The notes beneath the pieces are model-generated. The model was not told where the DNA came from and made no database searches. It was given only the letters and a program-made list of their open reading frames with translations. A program made the translations under genes and the position numbers. This document shows, piece after piece, positions 17,527-27,014 of a DNA stretch of 64,000 nt; the first letter of the stretch is position 1, and the number at the start of each line of letters is the position of its first letter. The stretch lies in contig NZ_ATAY01000093.1 in assembly GCF_000421965.1 (NCBI RefSeq), positions 22,668-86,667 on the forward strand. The letters run 5' to 3'. Source of the DNA: Ruminiclostridium papyrosolvens C7. GTDB lineage: Bacteria > Bacillota > Clostridia > Acetivibrionales > DSM-1351.

Positions 17527-18723
17527 ATGGCTATTTTCAGAGACTGCAGTAACATCGGTAAAGACAGGTCAGCCGAAGACAGAAGGAGACACAGGGAACT
17601 TGTTGAGGAATCCATAAAGAAGAATTTAGGCAGTATTATTGCAGAAGAAAGTATAATAGGCAAAAGTAAGGATAAGAAAATCAAGATTCCCATAAAAGGA
17701 ATAAAGGAATTCCAGTTTATATATGGCAAATCCAAGCCCGGCGTAGGGGCAGGTGACGGCAATGAAAAAAGGGGCGATAAATTTGCTGGGGAGGCACAGG
17801 AAGGAAAAGGTAAGGGAGGTGCTGGAAATCAGGAGGGAGAAGATGTTTATGAAACGGAGATAACCATTGAGGAGGTAATAAAATACCTTTTTGATGACAT
17901 GAACCTTCCTGATATTGATAAAAAGCAGCTATCCCAGTTGGAGGAAAAAAGCTACAGAAAGCTTGGTTACCAGCACAAAGGTATTCCTCCGAGACTTGCC
18001 AAAAAACGCTCCGTTATTGAGAAAATAAAGCGCAAACAAGCCTCCAAAAGGTCTGAAGATGGAGAGGATACTACATATGATAAAGAGGAAGGTGAAGAAA
18101 GGTTTCCGTTTATTGAGGAAGATTTAAGGTACTACAGAATCAAAGAGGATAACAAAAGAGATTATAATGCAGTTGTTCTGTGTATTATGGATGTTTCGGG
18201 TTCCATGGATCAAACAAAAAAATATCTGGCAAGAAGCTTTTATTTCCTTTTATATCAATTCCTGCGACTGAAATATGCCAACGTGGATGTTGTTTTTATA
18301 GCTCACACAACAACTGCAAAGGAAGTAAACGAAAGAGAGTTTTTCCACCGGGGTGAATCCGGTGGAACCTACATCAGTAGCGGGTATGATAAAGCTTTGG
18401 AAATTATTACTGAAAGATACAGTCCTGCCAACTGGAACATTTATGCTTTCCACTGTAGTGACGGAGACAACTGGTCTGAAGATAATAAAAAAGCAGTTGA
18501 AAGTGCTAACAAGCTATGTGAGGTATGCAACCTGTTCGGCTATGGAGAAATAGTACCCGGTTATTACAATATAGGCAGTACCATAAAAAACGAATTTCAG
18601 ACCAAGATTAAAAGTAAGAACTTTGCAGCTATTAATATCAACAAAAAAGAGGATGTCCTTCCGGCACTTAAAAAGCTCCTTGATAAAGTAAGCGACAGGG
18701 ACGAGAAGGCGATTTTAAATTAG
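17527..18723 (+). CDS. yhbH: YhbH/DUF444 protein with VWA-like domain
   Basis: Sporulation-associated protein of the UPF0229/DUF444 family. The N-terminus AIFRDCSNIGKDRSAEDRRRHRE is characteristic. A Gly-rich linker follows at about 75-105. The C-terminal half has a von Willebrand A-like fold with the metal-site motif CIMDVSGSMD (DxSxS) and later HCSDGDNW. ATG 17527 is preferred, six bases after GGAGGG (17515-17520). The order prkA-yhbH-spoVR is conserved in many spore formers and proteobacteria, suggesting a common complex or pathway. Biochemical activity is not established. Confidence 0.9.
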   Translation: MAIFRDCSNIGKDRSAEDRRRHRELVEESIKKNLGSIIAEESIIGKSKDKKIKIPIKGIKEFQFIYGKSKPGVGAGDGNEKRGDKFAGEAQEGKGKGGAGNQEGEDVYETEITIEEVIKYLFDDMNLPDIDKKQLSQLEEKSYRKLGYQHKGIPPRLAKKRSVIEKIKRKQASKRSEDGEDTTYDKEEGEERFPFIEEDLRYYRIKEDNKRDYNAVVLCIMDVSGSMDQTKKYLARSFYFLLYQFLRLKYANVDVVFIAHTTTAKEVNEREFFHRGESGGTYISSGYDKALEIITERYSPANWNIYAFHCSDGDNWSEDNKKAVESANKLCEVCNLFGYGEIVPGYYNIGSTIKNEFQTKIKSKNFAAININKKEDVLPALKKLLDKVSDRDEKAILN

Positions 18724-18759
18724 ATAAATATTGAATAAATCGGGAGGAATAAAAAGCCT

Positions 18760-20148
18760 ATGGCGGATTTTAGTTTAAAGGAGCTGGAATACTGGAATGA
18801 GCGTATAGAAAAAATAGCGGTGGAAAGTGGCCTGAACTTTTATAATCAGGAATTTGAAATAATAAACTATGAAGATATGATAGGCTATGAATCATACGTA
18901 GGAATGCCATCCCACTATCCTCACTGGAGTTACGGAAAATCCTTTGAAAGGATTAAAACTCTACACAAATATAATCTAACAGGACTTCCATATGAAATGG
19001 TTATAAACTCCAACCCATGTATTGCTTACCTGATGAAGGATAATTCACTTCTTATTCAGATACTTACAATAGCACATGTATATGCACATAATGATTTTTT
19101 CAAAAATAACAGGCTTTTCAATAAAGGAACCAAGGCTGAGTATGCCGTAGAAACCTTTAAAAACCATGCCAACCGGATACGTGATTATATTTCTGACCCA
19201 AGCATCGGTTATGGAAAAGTTGAAAAGATTCTTAATGCAGCACATGCCGTAAAGCTGCAAACTGAAAGGATAATTGACTTCCACAATAATAAAAAGCAAA
19301 AAGAGGAATCAAAATCCGCTTTAACTGAACATAAATCTGCTTTTCCGAACCTTGACAGATACTCAGGAAATGAAAGTAAGGATGACACTGAGGCTGGCAG
19401 TCAGGAAATAAAAATACCGGAGGAGCCTCAGGAGGACATACTGAGCTTTATTGCAGAATATGGTCGTTTGCAGGATTGGGAAAAGGATGTACTGTCTATT
19501 GTAAGAGAAGAAGCTCGGTACTTTATCCCGCAGATTGAAACAAAAATAATGAATGAGGGTTGGGCAAGTTTCTGGCATTATACCATATTAAACAAGCTTG
19601 AACTTCCTCAGAATATGCATTTTGAATTCCTAAGAAAACACAATGAGGTAATCAGGCCTTTAAAATCAAGTATAAATCCGTATTTCATAGGATTTAAAAT
19701 CATTGAGAACCTATATAATACACAGGGTAAAGATAAGATATTTGAGGTAAGGGAAAACGAGAGAGATCAATCTTTTATCAGAAGATACCTGACGCAGGAA
19801 CTGTGCGGTGAAATGAATCTCTTTGAATATATAGCCACGGGAAACGATTACATGATTTCAGAGGTTTCAGATGATGAGGGCTGGAAAAAGGTAAGAGATA
19901 CTTTGTGTGATACAGTGGGTATTGGGAGTATTCCAACAATAAAAGTAACCGAATGGAGCCCAAAGGAGAATACTTTAGTTCTGGAACACGAATTCGACGG
20001 GCGTGAACTGGAATTGAGTTACGCTTATGAAACACTTAAACATCTTGTGGATTTGTGGAAGGGTAAAGTCGTACTGACTACACACCTGGAGGAAAAGAAG
20101 AAAAATATAGCATGTGATGAAATGAAAAGAATATCGCTGTACACTTGA
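18760..20148 (+). CDS. spoVR: SpoVR family protein
   Basis: Cytoplasmic protein linked to spore cortex formation in Bacillus; molecular activity unknown. The family signature is seen in YESYVGMPSHYPHWSYGKSFE near residue 45, in AHVYAHNDFFKNN, and in the conserved histidine region MNEGWASFWHYTILNKL. LTQELCGEMNLFEY follows in the C-terminal half. A Lys/Glu-rich linker (about 165-210) separates the two halves. The 462-residue length is normal. It ends the prkA-yhbH-spoVR set; 18 bases of spacer with GGGAGGA separate yhbH from its neighbourhood and 36 bases separate the genes. Confidence 0.93.
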   Translation: MADFSLKELEYWNERIEKIAVESGLNFYNQEFEIINYEDMIGYESYVGMPSHYPHWSYGKSFERIKTLHKYNLTGLPYEMVINSNPCIAYLMKDNSLLIQILTIAHVYAHNDFFKNNRLFNKGTKAEYAVETFKNHANRIRDYISDPSIGYGKVEKILNAAHAVKLQTERIIDFHNNKKQKEESKSALTEHKSAFPNLDRYSGNESKDDTEAGSQEIKIPEEPQEDILSFIAEYGRLQDWEKDVLSIVREEARYFIPQIETKIMNEGWASFWHYTILNKLELPQNMHFEFLRKHNEVIRPLKSSINPYFIGFKIIENLYNTQGKDKIFEVRENERDQSFIRRYLTQELCGEMNLFEYIATGNDYMISEVSDDEGWKKVRDTLCDTVGIGSIPTIKVTEWSPKENTLVLEHEFDGRELELSYAYETLKHLVDLWKGKVVLTTHLEEKKKNIACDEMKRISLYT

Positions 20149-20173
20149 GATAGAGCCACTTTCACAAAATTTG

Positions 20174-20200
20174 TTAGCACTCTTGTTGATTGAGTGCTAA
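20174..20200 (+). promoter_or_regulatory. CIRCE operator (HrcA site)
   Basis: TTAGCACTC (20174-20182), nine bases and GAGTGCTAA (20192-20200): a perfect CIRCE inverted repeat. It ends eight bases upstream of the -35 element of htpG. HrcA repression relieved by heat is expected. Confidence 0.96.
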
Positions 20201-20207
20201 AAAATAC

Positions 20208-20250
20208 TTGAAACTTTACACTATTCGAGTTATATTATTAATAGTGTAAA
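20208..20250 (+). promoter_or_regulatory. htpG promoter overlapped by a second perfect inverted repeat
   Basis: TTGAAA (20208-20213), 17 bases and TATATT (20231-20236) form the promoter. TTTACACTATT (20215-20225) and AATAGTGTAAA (20240-20250) are perfect 11-base inverted copies separated by 14 bases that contain the -10 box. Only the right arm would be transcribed, so this looks like a DNA operator rather than an RNA hairpin. Its regulator is unknown. Confidence 0.7.
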
Positions 20251-20271
20251 AAATGAAGTGGAGGTAATATT

Positions 20272-22164
20272 ATGAAACACGAAAGCGGAAGTATTTCAAT
20301 AAATACGGAAAATATATTTCCAATAATTAAAAAGTGGTTGTACTCTGAAAAGGACATATTTATTAGAGAACTTGTGTCAAATGCAAGTGATGCCATTAGC
20401 AAAATGAAAAAACTTGATGCTATGGGAGAAGCCGAACTACCCGAAGGTAATAAATTTGAAATAAAGGTCATTGTCAATAAAAATGATAAGACCATAAAAG
20501 TAATAGATAACGGATTGGGAATGACAGAGGAAGAGGTAAAAAAATATATCAATCAGATTGCTTTTTCAGGAGCAGTCGATTTTCTTGAAAAATACAAGGA
20601 CAAGTCAGACGACGGACAAATCATAGGTCACTTCGGTCTGGGATTTTATTCGGCATTTATGGTATCACAGCGTGTCCAGATTGACACTCTCTCATATCAG
20701 AAAGATGCAGCTGCTGTAAGGTGGGTAAGTGATGGAGGAACAGAATTTGAAATGTCAGATTCTGACAGGAATGAGAGAGGAACAACAATAACTCTCTATC
20801 TGGCTGATGACAGTCTGGAATTTACAGAAGAATACACGATGAGAACTACCCTCGAAAAATATTTTGCCTTCCTACCATATGAACTATATCTTGAGGATGC
20901 TGCAAAGGTAGAAGAGAAGAAAGAAGAAACAAAAGAAGGCGAAGAGACTCCAGCTGCAGAGCCTAAAAAGCCTGAACCTTTAAATGATACACAGCCTCTT
21001 TGGCTTAAAAATCCAAAGGACTGCACAGACGAAGAGTATAAACAGTTCTACTCAAAAGTGTTCCATGACTTTAATGAACCGCTTTTCTGGATACATTTGA
21101 ATATGGATTATCCGTTTAACCTCAAAGGTATACTTTATTTCCCTAAGCTCAAACACGAATTTGAGACTAACGAAGGGCAGATAAAGCTTTACTACAATCA
21201 GGTATTTGTGGCTGACAATATAAAAGAAGTAATTCCTGAATTCCTACTGTTATTAAAAGGTGTACTGGATTGTCCTGATTTGCCATTGAATGTTTCAAGA
21301 AGTTTCTTGCAGAACGATGGTTATGTTAACAAGATTTCCACTCACATAACAAAGAAGGTTGCAGACAAGCTTACGTCCATATTTGAGAATGACCGTGAAA
21401 ACTATAACAAATACTGGGATGACATAAATCCATTCGTTAAGTATGGCTGCTTACGTGAAGAAAAATTCTACGACAGAGTTAAGGATGTCCTAATTTTCAA
21501 GTCAACCAAGGGAGGCTACACTACTCTCAAGGAATATCTTGAAAACAACAAGGATAAGCACGAAAATAAAGTATTCTACGTTTCTGATGAAAATCAGCAG
21601 GCTCAGTATATCAAGCTATTTAATGAAAACGGAATGGAAGCGGTAATACTTACAAACATGATTGACAATCACTTTATGTCACTCCTTGAAAGCAAAGGAG
21701 CAGGCTTGCAGTTTAACAGAATAGATGCTGATATTTCTGCAAGCATGAAGCAGGAGAACACAGGCATTCCTGAAGCTGATGTAAGTTATTTGGAGAGTTT
21801 ATTCAAGGAAACGGTAAATGATGAAAAACTTAAAATACAGGTTGAATCCTTGAAAAATGAAACTATACCGGCTGTAGTACTGCTGTCCGAGCAGTCCAGA
21901 AGAATGCAGGAAATGAGCAAGATGTTCGGAGGAATGGATATGGGTCATATGTTCCCAAAAGAACAGACTCTTGTATTGAATTCTTCAAATAAACTTGTAA
22001 AAGCATTACTTGATTTAAAGGAAAAGGATGAAAGAAAAGAAGATGTAAAGCTGGTAAGCGAACATATATATGATTTAGCCATGATGAGTCACCAGACTTT
22101 GGGGCCGGATGCAATGGCCAAATTTATACAAAGAAGTAATGAGATATTGATGAAGGTTCTTTAA
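20272..22164 (+). CDS. htpG: Hsp90-family chaperone HtpG
   Basis: Cytoplasmic ATP-dependent chaperone of 630 residues. The GHKL ATPase domain shows IFIRELVSNASDAISK, DNGLGMTEEE and HFGLGFYSAFMV. A charged linker rich in Lys and Glu follows (about 215-240), then the middle domain (LFWIHLNMDYPFNLKGILYFP; NVSRSFLQND) and a C-terminal dimerisation domain with MSKMFGGMDMG. ATG 20272 follows GGAGGT. Expression is probably HrcA-controlled, judging from the CIRCE element; in Bacillus subtilis htpG is not a CIRCE gene, so the control differs from that model. Confidence 0.96.
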   Translation: MKHESGSISINTENIFPIIKKWLYSEKDIFIRELVSNASDAISKMKKLDAMGEAELPEGNKFEIKVIVNKNDKTIKVIDNGLGMTEEEVKKYINQIAFSGAVDFLEKYKDKSDDGQIIGHFGLGFYSAFMVSQRVQIDTLSYQKDAAAVRWVSDGGTEFEMSDSDRNERGTTITLYLADDSLEFTEEYTMRTTLEKYFAFLPYELYLEDAAKVEEKKEETKEGEETPAAEPKKPEPLNDTQPLWLKNPKDCTDEEYKQFYSKVFHDFNEPLFWIHLNMDYPFNLKGILYFPKLKHEFETNEGQIKLYYNQVFVADNIKEVIPEFLLLLKGVLDCPDLPLNVSRSFLQNDGYVNKISTHITKKVADKLTSIFENDRENYNKYWDDINPFVKYGCLREEKFYDRVKDVLIFKSTKGGYTTLKEYLENNKDKHENKVFYVSDENQQAQYIKLFNENGMEAVILTNMIDNHFMSLLESKGAGLQFNRIDADISASMKQENTGIPEADVSYLESLFKETVNDEKLKIQVESLKNETIPAVVLLSEQSRRMQEMSKMFGGMDMGHMFPKEQTLVLNSSNKLVKALLDLKEKDERKEDVKLVSEHIYDLAMMSHQTLGPDAMAKFIQRSNEILMKVL

Positions 22165-22181
22165 TTAAAAAACAGCAAACA

Positions 22182-22218
22182 AAAACCCGGATGGTATTTA
22201 ACCGCTATCCGGGTTTTT
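22182..22218 (+). terminator. Intrinsic terminator after htpG
   Basis: AAAACCCGGAT (22182-22192) pairs with ATCCGGGTTTT (22207-22217), ending in a T-run. Confidence 0.92.
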
Positions 22219-22344
22219 ATATGATAATAATATTTTAGTATTTCTGTCCTTTTAAAACATAGTTAAAAATATTGTAAAATTTTGCCGAAAATTGTTTAAA
22301 AAGTACTATTATATGATATAATTTTAATAAATTAAATATTTTAA

Positions 22345-22881
22345 TTAACACGAAATCAAATAGCTGAACAGACTAATTTATTAGCATTAAATGCATCAAT
22401 TGAAGCAGTAAGAGCAGGAGAACAGGGAAAAGGATTTGTAGTAGTAGCTGCGGAGGTCAGAAAACTGGCAGAGGGAAGTACAAAGATAGTAAAAGATATT
22501 AACGTAGTTATAAAAGATATTTCATTACAAACAGAAACTGCGGTAGAATCATCTGTTAACGGATATAATGCTGTTAAAGAGGGAGAAAAGCTGACTAATG
22601 ATGTATCTTCCTACTTTACTGAGTTTAAAAAGGTGTTTAATAGAACTAATCAGTCCTTACTGGATGAAGCAAAAATGATTGAAAAAATATCAGATAGTTT
22701 TATTATTATTAAGGAACAGGTAGAAAATGTAGCTTGCATTTCAGAAGAAAATGCTGCTTCAACACAGGAAGTTGTTTCAACTGTACAGAGGGAAAACAGT
22801 GATATAGTTAAGATAGGTCTATCTATAAAGGATATAAATATACTTAGCAGTGAACTAAGCTCAATGATTCAGAATTTATAG
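22345..22881 (+). pseudogene. 5'-truncated methyl-accepting chemotaxis protein remnant
   Basis: From 22345 an open frame without a start codon encodes [21 protein letters not shown] and [19 protein letters not shown], the highly conserved hairpin tip of MCP signalling domains. About 100 further residues of helical bundle follow to the stop at 22881. The sensor, membrane helices, HAMP domain and the first half of the signalling domain are absent. The preceding 120 bases are AT-rich with stops, so no upstream part survives in another frame. The tip itself is well kept, which suggests recent loss. The first possible start codon is GTG 22633, far inside the domain. Confidence 0.88.
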
Positions 22882-22928
22882 CTCTTTTATTTCAATGAAT
22901 TTTGTTATACTAATATCGGCTATTAATA

Positions 22929-22976
22929 AAAATACCACTCTAGCTAAAAGATAATTCTTAGCTGAAGTGGTATTTT
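22929..22976. terminator. Bidirectional terminator between MCP remnant and acyl-CoA synthetase
   Basis: AAAATACCACT (about 22929-22939) pairs with AGTGGTATTTT (22966-22976), with an inner TAGCTAA/TTAGCT pairing. A and T runs flank both sides, serving both convergent units. Confidence 0.8.
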
Positions 22977-22985
22977 AAATTGATT

Positions 22986-24647
22986 CTATTTATTATCTTT
23001 ATCTGTCTGTCTTATTTCAACACGTCTTATCTTACCGCTGATTGTTTTTGGAAGCTCATTTACAAACTCAATAATTCTTGGATATTTGTAAGGTGCCGTA
23101 ACCCTCTTTACATGATCCTGAAGTTCCTTCACCAATTCGTCACTTGGAGTATAGTTCTTAGCAAGTATAACGGTAGCTTTTACAATCTGACCTCTGATAG
23201 GGTCAGGAACAGCAGTTATGGCACATTCCAGAACTGCAGGATGTTCAAGCAAAGCACTTTCAACCTCAAAAGGCCCGATTCTGTAACCTGAGCTTTTAAT
23301 TACATCGTCAGCTCTGCCTACAAACCAGAAATAGCCGTCTTCATCACGCCATGCCATATCGCCTGTATAATAAATACCATCATGCCATACACTCTTAGTA
23401 AGGGCTTCATCTCTGTAGTATCCACCGAACATACCGGCAGGTTTCCTTTTAGTGGTCCTAACAACAATCTGGCCTTCTTCACCATCCTGACATGAATTTC
23501 CGTTGTCATCAAGAAGGTCTATATCATATCCCGGAGACGGCTTACCCATTGACCCCGGCTTTGGTTCCATCCATGGGAAAGTACCTACTGTAACAGTCAA
23601 TTCTGTCTGACCGAAAGCTTCCATTAGCTTTATGCCGGTAGCCTTGTAAAATTGGCTGTATACCTCCGGATTGAGAGGTTCTCCTGCAACAGTGCAGTAT
23701 TTAAGACTGCTCAGGTCAAACTTCGAGAGGTCTTCTTTTATAAAAAATCTGTAAATTGTAGGAGGAGCACAAAAAGAAGTAACATGGTGCTTTGATATAA
23801 CCTCAAGCAGTTCCTTTGGAACAAACTTATCAAAGTCATATACAAACACGGCACAGCCTGATAACCATTGGCCATATATTTTGCCCCATACAGCTTTAGC
23901 CCAGCCAGTATCGGCAACTGTCAGATGCAGGCCGCCTTCAGAAACATTCTGCCAGTATCTGGCGGTAAGGATATGTCCCAAAGGATATTCGTAATCATGC
24001 TGAACCATCTTTGGCATACCTGTAGTACCCGAGGTAAAGTACAGCAATGATATGTCACTGTTGTGTGAACCCGAATCTCCCTCCGGCCTTTGAAATTCGC
24101 TGGAAGCTTCATCAATGCCGGATGAAAAATCCAACCAGCCATCCTTGGTACCATCAATCAATGCCTTATATTTTACGGTCGGTGTTTTGCTTTCGGAATC
24201 TTCTATATGCTTTACAACCTCTGGTTCGTTAACACAAACGATCATTTTTATATCTGCTGCATTAGCCCTATAAACTATATCCTTTGAAGTGAGCAGATGA
24301 GTTGCCGGAATTGTAACGGCACCCAGTTTATGCAGAGCCAGAATACAGAACCAGAACTCGTATCGTCTTTTTAGTATAAGCATTACAGGGTCGCCCCTTT
24401 TAATACCCAATGACTTAAAAAAGTTGGCTGTCTTATCGCTATACTCTTTTAGCTGACCGAATGTGAAGGTTGCTTCGGCTCCCGATTTGTCACACCATAC
24501 AATTGCTACCTTATCTGGCGTTGCCTTTGCATATTCATCAACAACGTCATATGCAAAATTAAAGTTCTCAGGTATATTTATTTTAAAGTTCTCGTAAAAA
24601 TCATCATAAGATGTAAAGTCTACCCGAGATAAGTATTTTTCCAACAT
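22986..24647 (-). CDS. AMP-forming acyl-CoA synthetase
   Basis: ANL-superfamily ligase of 553 residues that activates a carboxylate through an acyl-adenylate to the CoA thioester. The AMP-binding loop [21 protein letters not shown], the core EAFGQTELT, and the hinge region [23 protein letters not shown] are visible. The C-terminal catalytic Lys is in [15 protein letters not shown]. Sequence style ([21 protein letters not shown]) is closest to medium-chain (AcsM-like) synthetases, but chain length cannot be read. It lies 19 bases after an XRE-cupin gene on the same strand, so the two probably form one operon with the cupin protein as regulator. Confidence 0.88.
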   Translation of the reverse strand: MLEKYLSRVDFTSYDDFYENFKINIPENFNFAYDVVDEYAKATPDKVAIVWCDKSGAEATFTFGQLKEYSDKTANFFKSLGIKRGDPVMLILKRRYEFWFCILALHKLGAVTIPATHLLTSKDIVYRANAADIKMIVCVNEPEVVKHIEDSESKTPTVKYKALIDGTKDGWLDFSSGIDEASSEFQRPEGDSGSHNSDISLLYFTSGTTGMPKMVQHDYEYPLGHILTARYWQNVSEGGLHLTVADTGWAKAVWGKIYGQWLSGCAVFVYDFDKFVPKELLEVISKHHVTSFCAPPTIYRFFIKEDLSKFDLSSLKYCTVAGEPLNPEVYSQFYKATGIKLMEAFGQTELTVTVGTFPWMEPKPGSMGKPSPGYDIDLLDDNGNSCQDGEEGQIVVRTTKRKPAGMFGGYYRDEALTKSVWHDGIYYTGDMAWRDEDGYFWFVGRADDVIKSSGYRIGPFEVESALLEHPAVLECAITAVPDPIRGQIVKATVILAKNYTPSDELVKELQDHVKRVTAPYKYPRIIEFVNELPKTISGKIRRVEIRQTDKDNK

Positions 24648-24666
24648 TACTTACTCCCCCTGATAC

Positions 24667-25221
24667 CTAAAGAATAATTGCCAGAAATCTGGCTTTTTTA
24701 CCATTCATAGCTTTCATTCCATGACTTGCTGAAGAATCAAAATAAACTGAATCTCCTTCATTCATAACAAGCTCGCGTCCATTAATTATTATTTTCAGAG
24801 TTCCTTCTATAATATAGTTAAATTCCTGTCCTTTATGGGAATTAAAGTGTACAGGTGAATCGGCAACCTCCGGCTCTACAGTTACTACAAAAGGCTCAGC
24901 CTTTTTCCCGACAAAATTGTAAGCAAGGCTGTGATATTTATAATGTTCGCGTCTTTCAACACTTACACCTTTTCCATCCCGAACAAGCTGATAAGTGTGA
25001 AGTTTTGGAGCATCTCCCGTAATTATTGCTGAAAGTTCAACATTAAACTTATTTGCTATTTGATAAAGAAAACTTACCGGAATATCGGTTTCACCGCTTT
25101 CATATGACCTATAAGCTTCTTCAGAAATTTTGAGCTCTGCTGCAAGTGCTTCAACAGTAATTTCAGATATTTCTCTTAACTCTTTTATTCGTGAAGCAAT
25201 TAATCTGATTTGTTCAGACAT
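24667..25221 (-). CDS. XRE-family regulator with cupin domain
   Basis: DNA-binding regulator of 184 residues. The N-terminal helix-turn-helix (about 5-65) reads RIKELREISEITVEALAAEL with YRSYESGETDIPVSFL. The C-terminal cupin (about 105-184) has HFNSHKGQEFNYIIEGTL and GDSVYFDSSASHGM, so a small ligand is probably sensed there. It is first in a two-gene unit with the acyl-CoA synthetase. Related HTH-cupin proteins are commonly paired with AMP-forming synthetases in clostridia, suggesting autoregulation by the acyl substrate; that is inference. Confidence 0.88.
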   Translation of the reverse strand: MSEQIRLIASRIKELREISEITVEALAAELKISEEAYRSYESGETDIPVSFLYQIANKFNVELSAIITGDAPKLHTYQLVRDGKGVSVERREHYKYHSLAYNFVGKKAEPFVVTVEPEVADSPVHFNSHKGQEFNYIIEGTLKIIINGRELVMNEGDSVYFDSSASHGMKAMNGKKARFLAIIL

Positions 25222-25556
25222 ATAATCACCTTCCCATGTTTTATGTAGTTAAATAAATAGTCTTACAACAAAATAATATCATAAAAACAGTGAATAGTTG
25301 CAAAAAAAGCTGGAAGATATGTACTAAATTCAATACATCAATCATTAAACTATGTTAGCACATTTGATTTGGTAAATATATACCGTAAAGAACCTTTTGA
25401 ACATAAATTTTTAATGTTTTCTGCTTTTTTTCATACAAAATTCCATCATAGTTGAAAATAGTAAAAGTATCTTTAATAATATGGAATTTATTCAAATAAT
25501 ATGATACTATGAACTTGTGTTTTATTTTATCTATAAACTTACTGGGGGCGAAAAAC
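25222..25556. other. Divergent intergenic region, nothing definite
   Basis: AT-rich spacer between the divergent XRE-cupin and MCP genes. A minus-strand frame at 25355-25600 runs into the MCP start region and has no ribosome site, so it is not called. No structured RNA or clear promoter was found by eye. Confidence 0.4.
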
Positions 25557-26801
25557 ATGTCTATAGGCAAAAAGATACTGTGTATTGTAATCGGTTGCAT
25601 AATTATTGTCGGCGGTGGGACAGCCTTATATAGTATTTATGATTTTCCTGTTTATATAATTACGGCAATATTCTGTGTATTTGCTGTTGCGATAGGATTG
25701 TGGCTTACTTTTTCTCTTACCATGCCTATCAAAGTGCTTTCACGGGTTGTTGAACGAACTGCGAATTTTGATTTATCACATGACCAAACATATAACCGAA
25801 TAAAAGGTAGAAAGGATGAAATAGGTTTTCTTGCAAGAAACCTTTCAACTATGAGGGGTTCATTGAGGGAGATACTTGGGCTCATGGCTAATGCATCTGA
25901 AAAAGTTATTGAAAATTCTCAGCAAGTAGAAAGAATGACCGAAAACTTAAAAGAAAAAGCAGATGATACATTAACAACTACAGAGCACATATCAGCATCA
26001 ATGCAGGAATCAGCCGCTACATCTCATCAGATTAATTTCAGTACTCAGGAAATAAAGAAAAATATTAATCTTATTGCCCAGAATTCAGAGGAAGGGGCAC
26101 AAACAGCAAATGAAGTCAGTATTAAGGCAAGTGAAATAAAGGAAAGTGCTGTACTATCAGCAGAGAACGCAAATAATGTATACCTTGAAGTTAAACAGCA
26201 GCTTCAGGGAGCAATTGATAAGGCTGGAGAGGTTTCTCACATTGACCAGCTCGCTCAGGCTATACTTCAGATAACGGAACAGACAAATCTGCTTTCACTT
26301 AATGCGGCTATAGAAGCAGCAAGAGCGGGCGAAGCTGGAAAAGGTTTTGCTGTGGTAGCAGATGAGATAAGAAAGCTTGCAGACCAGTCTTCAAAAACCG
26401 CAGCTGATATTAAGAATATAGTAAAGACCGTAAATGAATCAGTAGGTGCATTGACTGACAGTGCGGGAGTACTTCTGGAATTCGTAGACAAGGAAGTATT
26501 AAACGACTATAAAAAGCTTATTGATACAGGCGAGCAGTACTATAACGATTCAGCACAGTTCAGTAAGATAATGAATGAATTTAATGACTCTGCAAAGGCT
26601 ATGAATAATTCCATTGCAAACATTGTTACTGCTTTGGAACAGGTTACTTCCAGTGTAAATGAAAGTGCAGAAGGAGTTGAAGTTATTACAGTTAAAACAG
26701 CTGAGGTTGTCGAACACTTTGTAAATGTAAAAATTTCTACTCAGGATAATCTTGTTGCTTCCAAAAAGCTGAAGGATCAAGTATCAAAGTTCACATTATA
26801 A
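25557..26801 (+). CDS. Short methyl-accepting chemotaxis protein without external sensor domain
   Basis: Membrane chemoreceptor of 414 residues. Two hydrophobic helices (about 6-24 and 32-53) are separated by only a few residues (YSIYDFP), so no extracellular ligand domain exists. A HAMP-like segment ([18 protein letters not shown]) follows, then a methyl-accepting coiled coil. The conserved tip is [21 protein letters not shown] with [21 protein letters not shown] 25557 is chosen, seven bases after GGGGGCG (25544-25550); the frame is open from 25509. It may sense membrane state or an internal signal, or work through a partner. A terminator follows. Confidence 0.9.
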   Translation: MSIGKKILCIVIGCIIIVGGGTALYSIYDFPVYIITAIFCVFAVAIGLWLTFSLTMPIKVLSRVVERTANFDLSHDQTYNRIKGRKDEIGFLARNLSTMRGSLREILGLMANASEKVIENSQQVERMTENLKEKADDTLTTTEHISASMQESAATSHQINFSTQEIKKNINLIAQNSEEGAQTANEVSIKASEIKESAVLSAENANNVYLEVKQQLQGAIDKAGEVSHIDQLAQAILQITEQTNLLSLNAAIEAARAGEAGKGFAVVADEIRKLADQSSKTAADIKNIVKTVNESVGALTDSAGVLLEFVDKEVLNDYKKLIDTGEQYYNDSAQFSKIMNEFNDSAKAMNNSIANIVTALEQVTSSVNESAEGVEVITVKTAEVVEHFVNVKISTQDNLVASKKLKDQVSKFTL

Positions 26802-26818
26802 ATGAAAAATACAAATTT

Positions 26819-26872
26819 AAAAGCCGCATCTGATAAGGTTAACCATAATACTATTGTCAGTGCGGCTTTTTT
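26819..26872 (+). terminator. Intrinsic terminator after MCP gene
   Basis: AAAAGCCGCA (26819-26828) pairs with TGCGGCTTTT (26861-26870), followed by further Ts, with a 32-base loop. Confidence 0.85.
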
Positions 26873-26923
26873 GGGAAATATTTACTGGCCAAAACCGCTG
26901 TAAATAGCCATAAAAAAAACTAG

Positions 26924-26952
26924 CTGACTATTTTGTAAAATGATAGTATAAT
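26924..26952 (+). promoter_or_regulatory. Sigma-A-type promoter of the HD-GYP gene
   Basis: CTGACT (26924-26929), 17 bases and TATAAT (26947-26952), about 62 bases before the start codon. Confidence 0.6.
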
Positions 26953-27014
26953 ATAAAGAGGTTTCCTTACTTAGAATTTTATACCCTTTATAATAAATAA
27001 AAGTAGGTGCTAAT

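Noticed and set aside
22980..23291. Plus-strand frame antisense to the acyl-CoA synthetase
   Set aside because: Follows a terminator and mirrors coding sequence; no ribosome site.
25355..25600. Minus-strand 81-codon frame between XRE-cupin and MCP
   Set aside because: No ribosome site, runs into the MCP start region, composition like AT-rich spacer.
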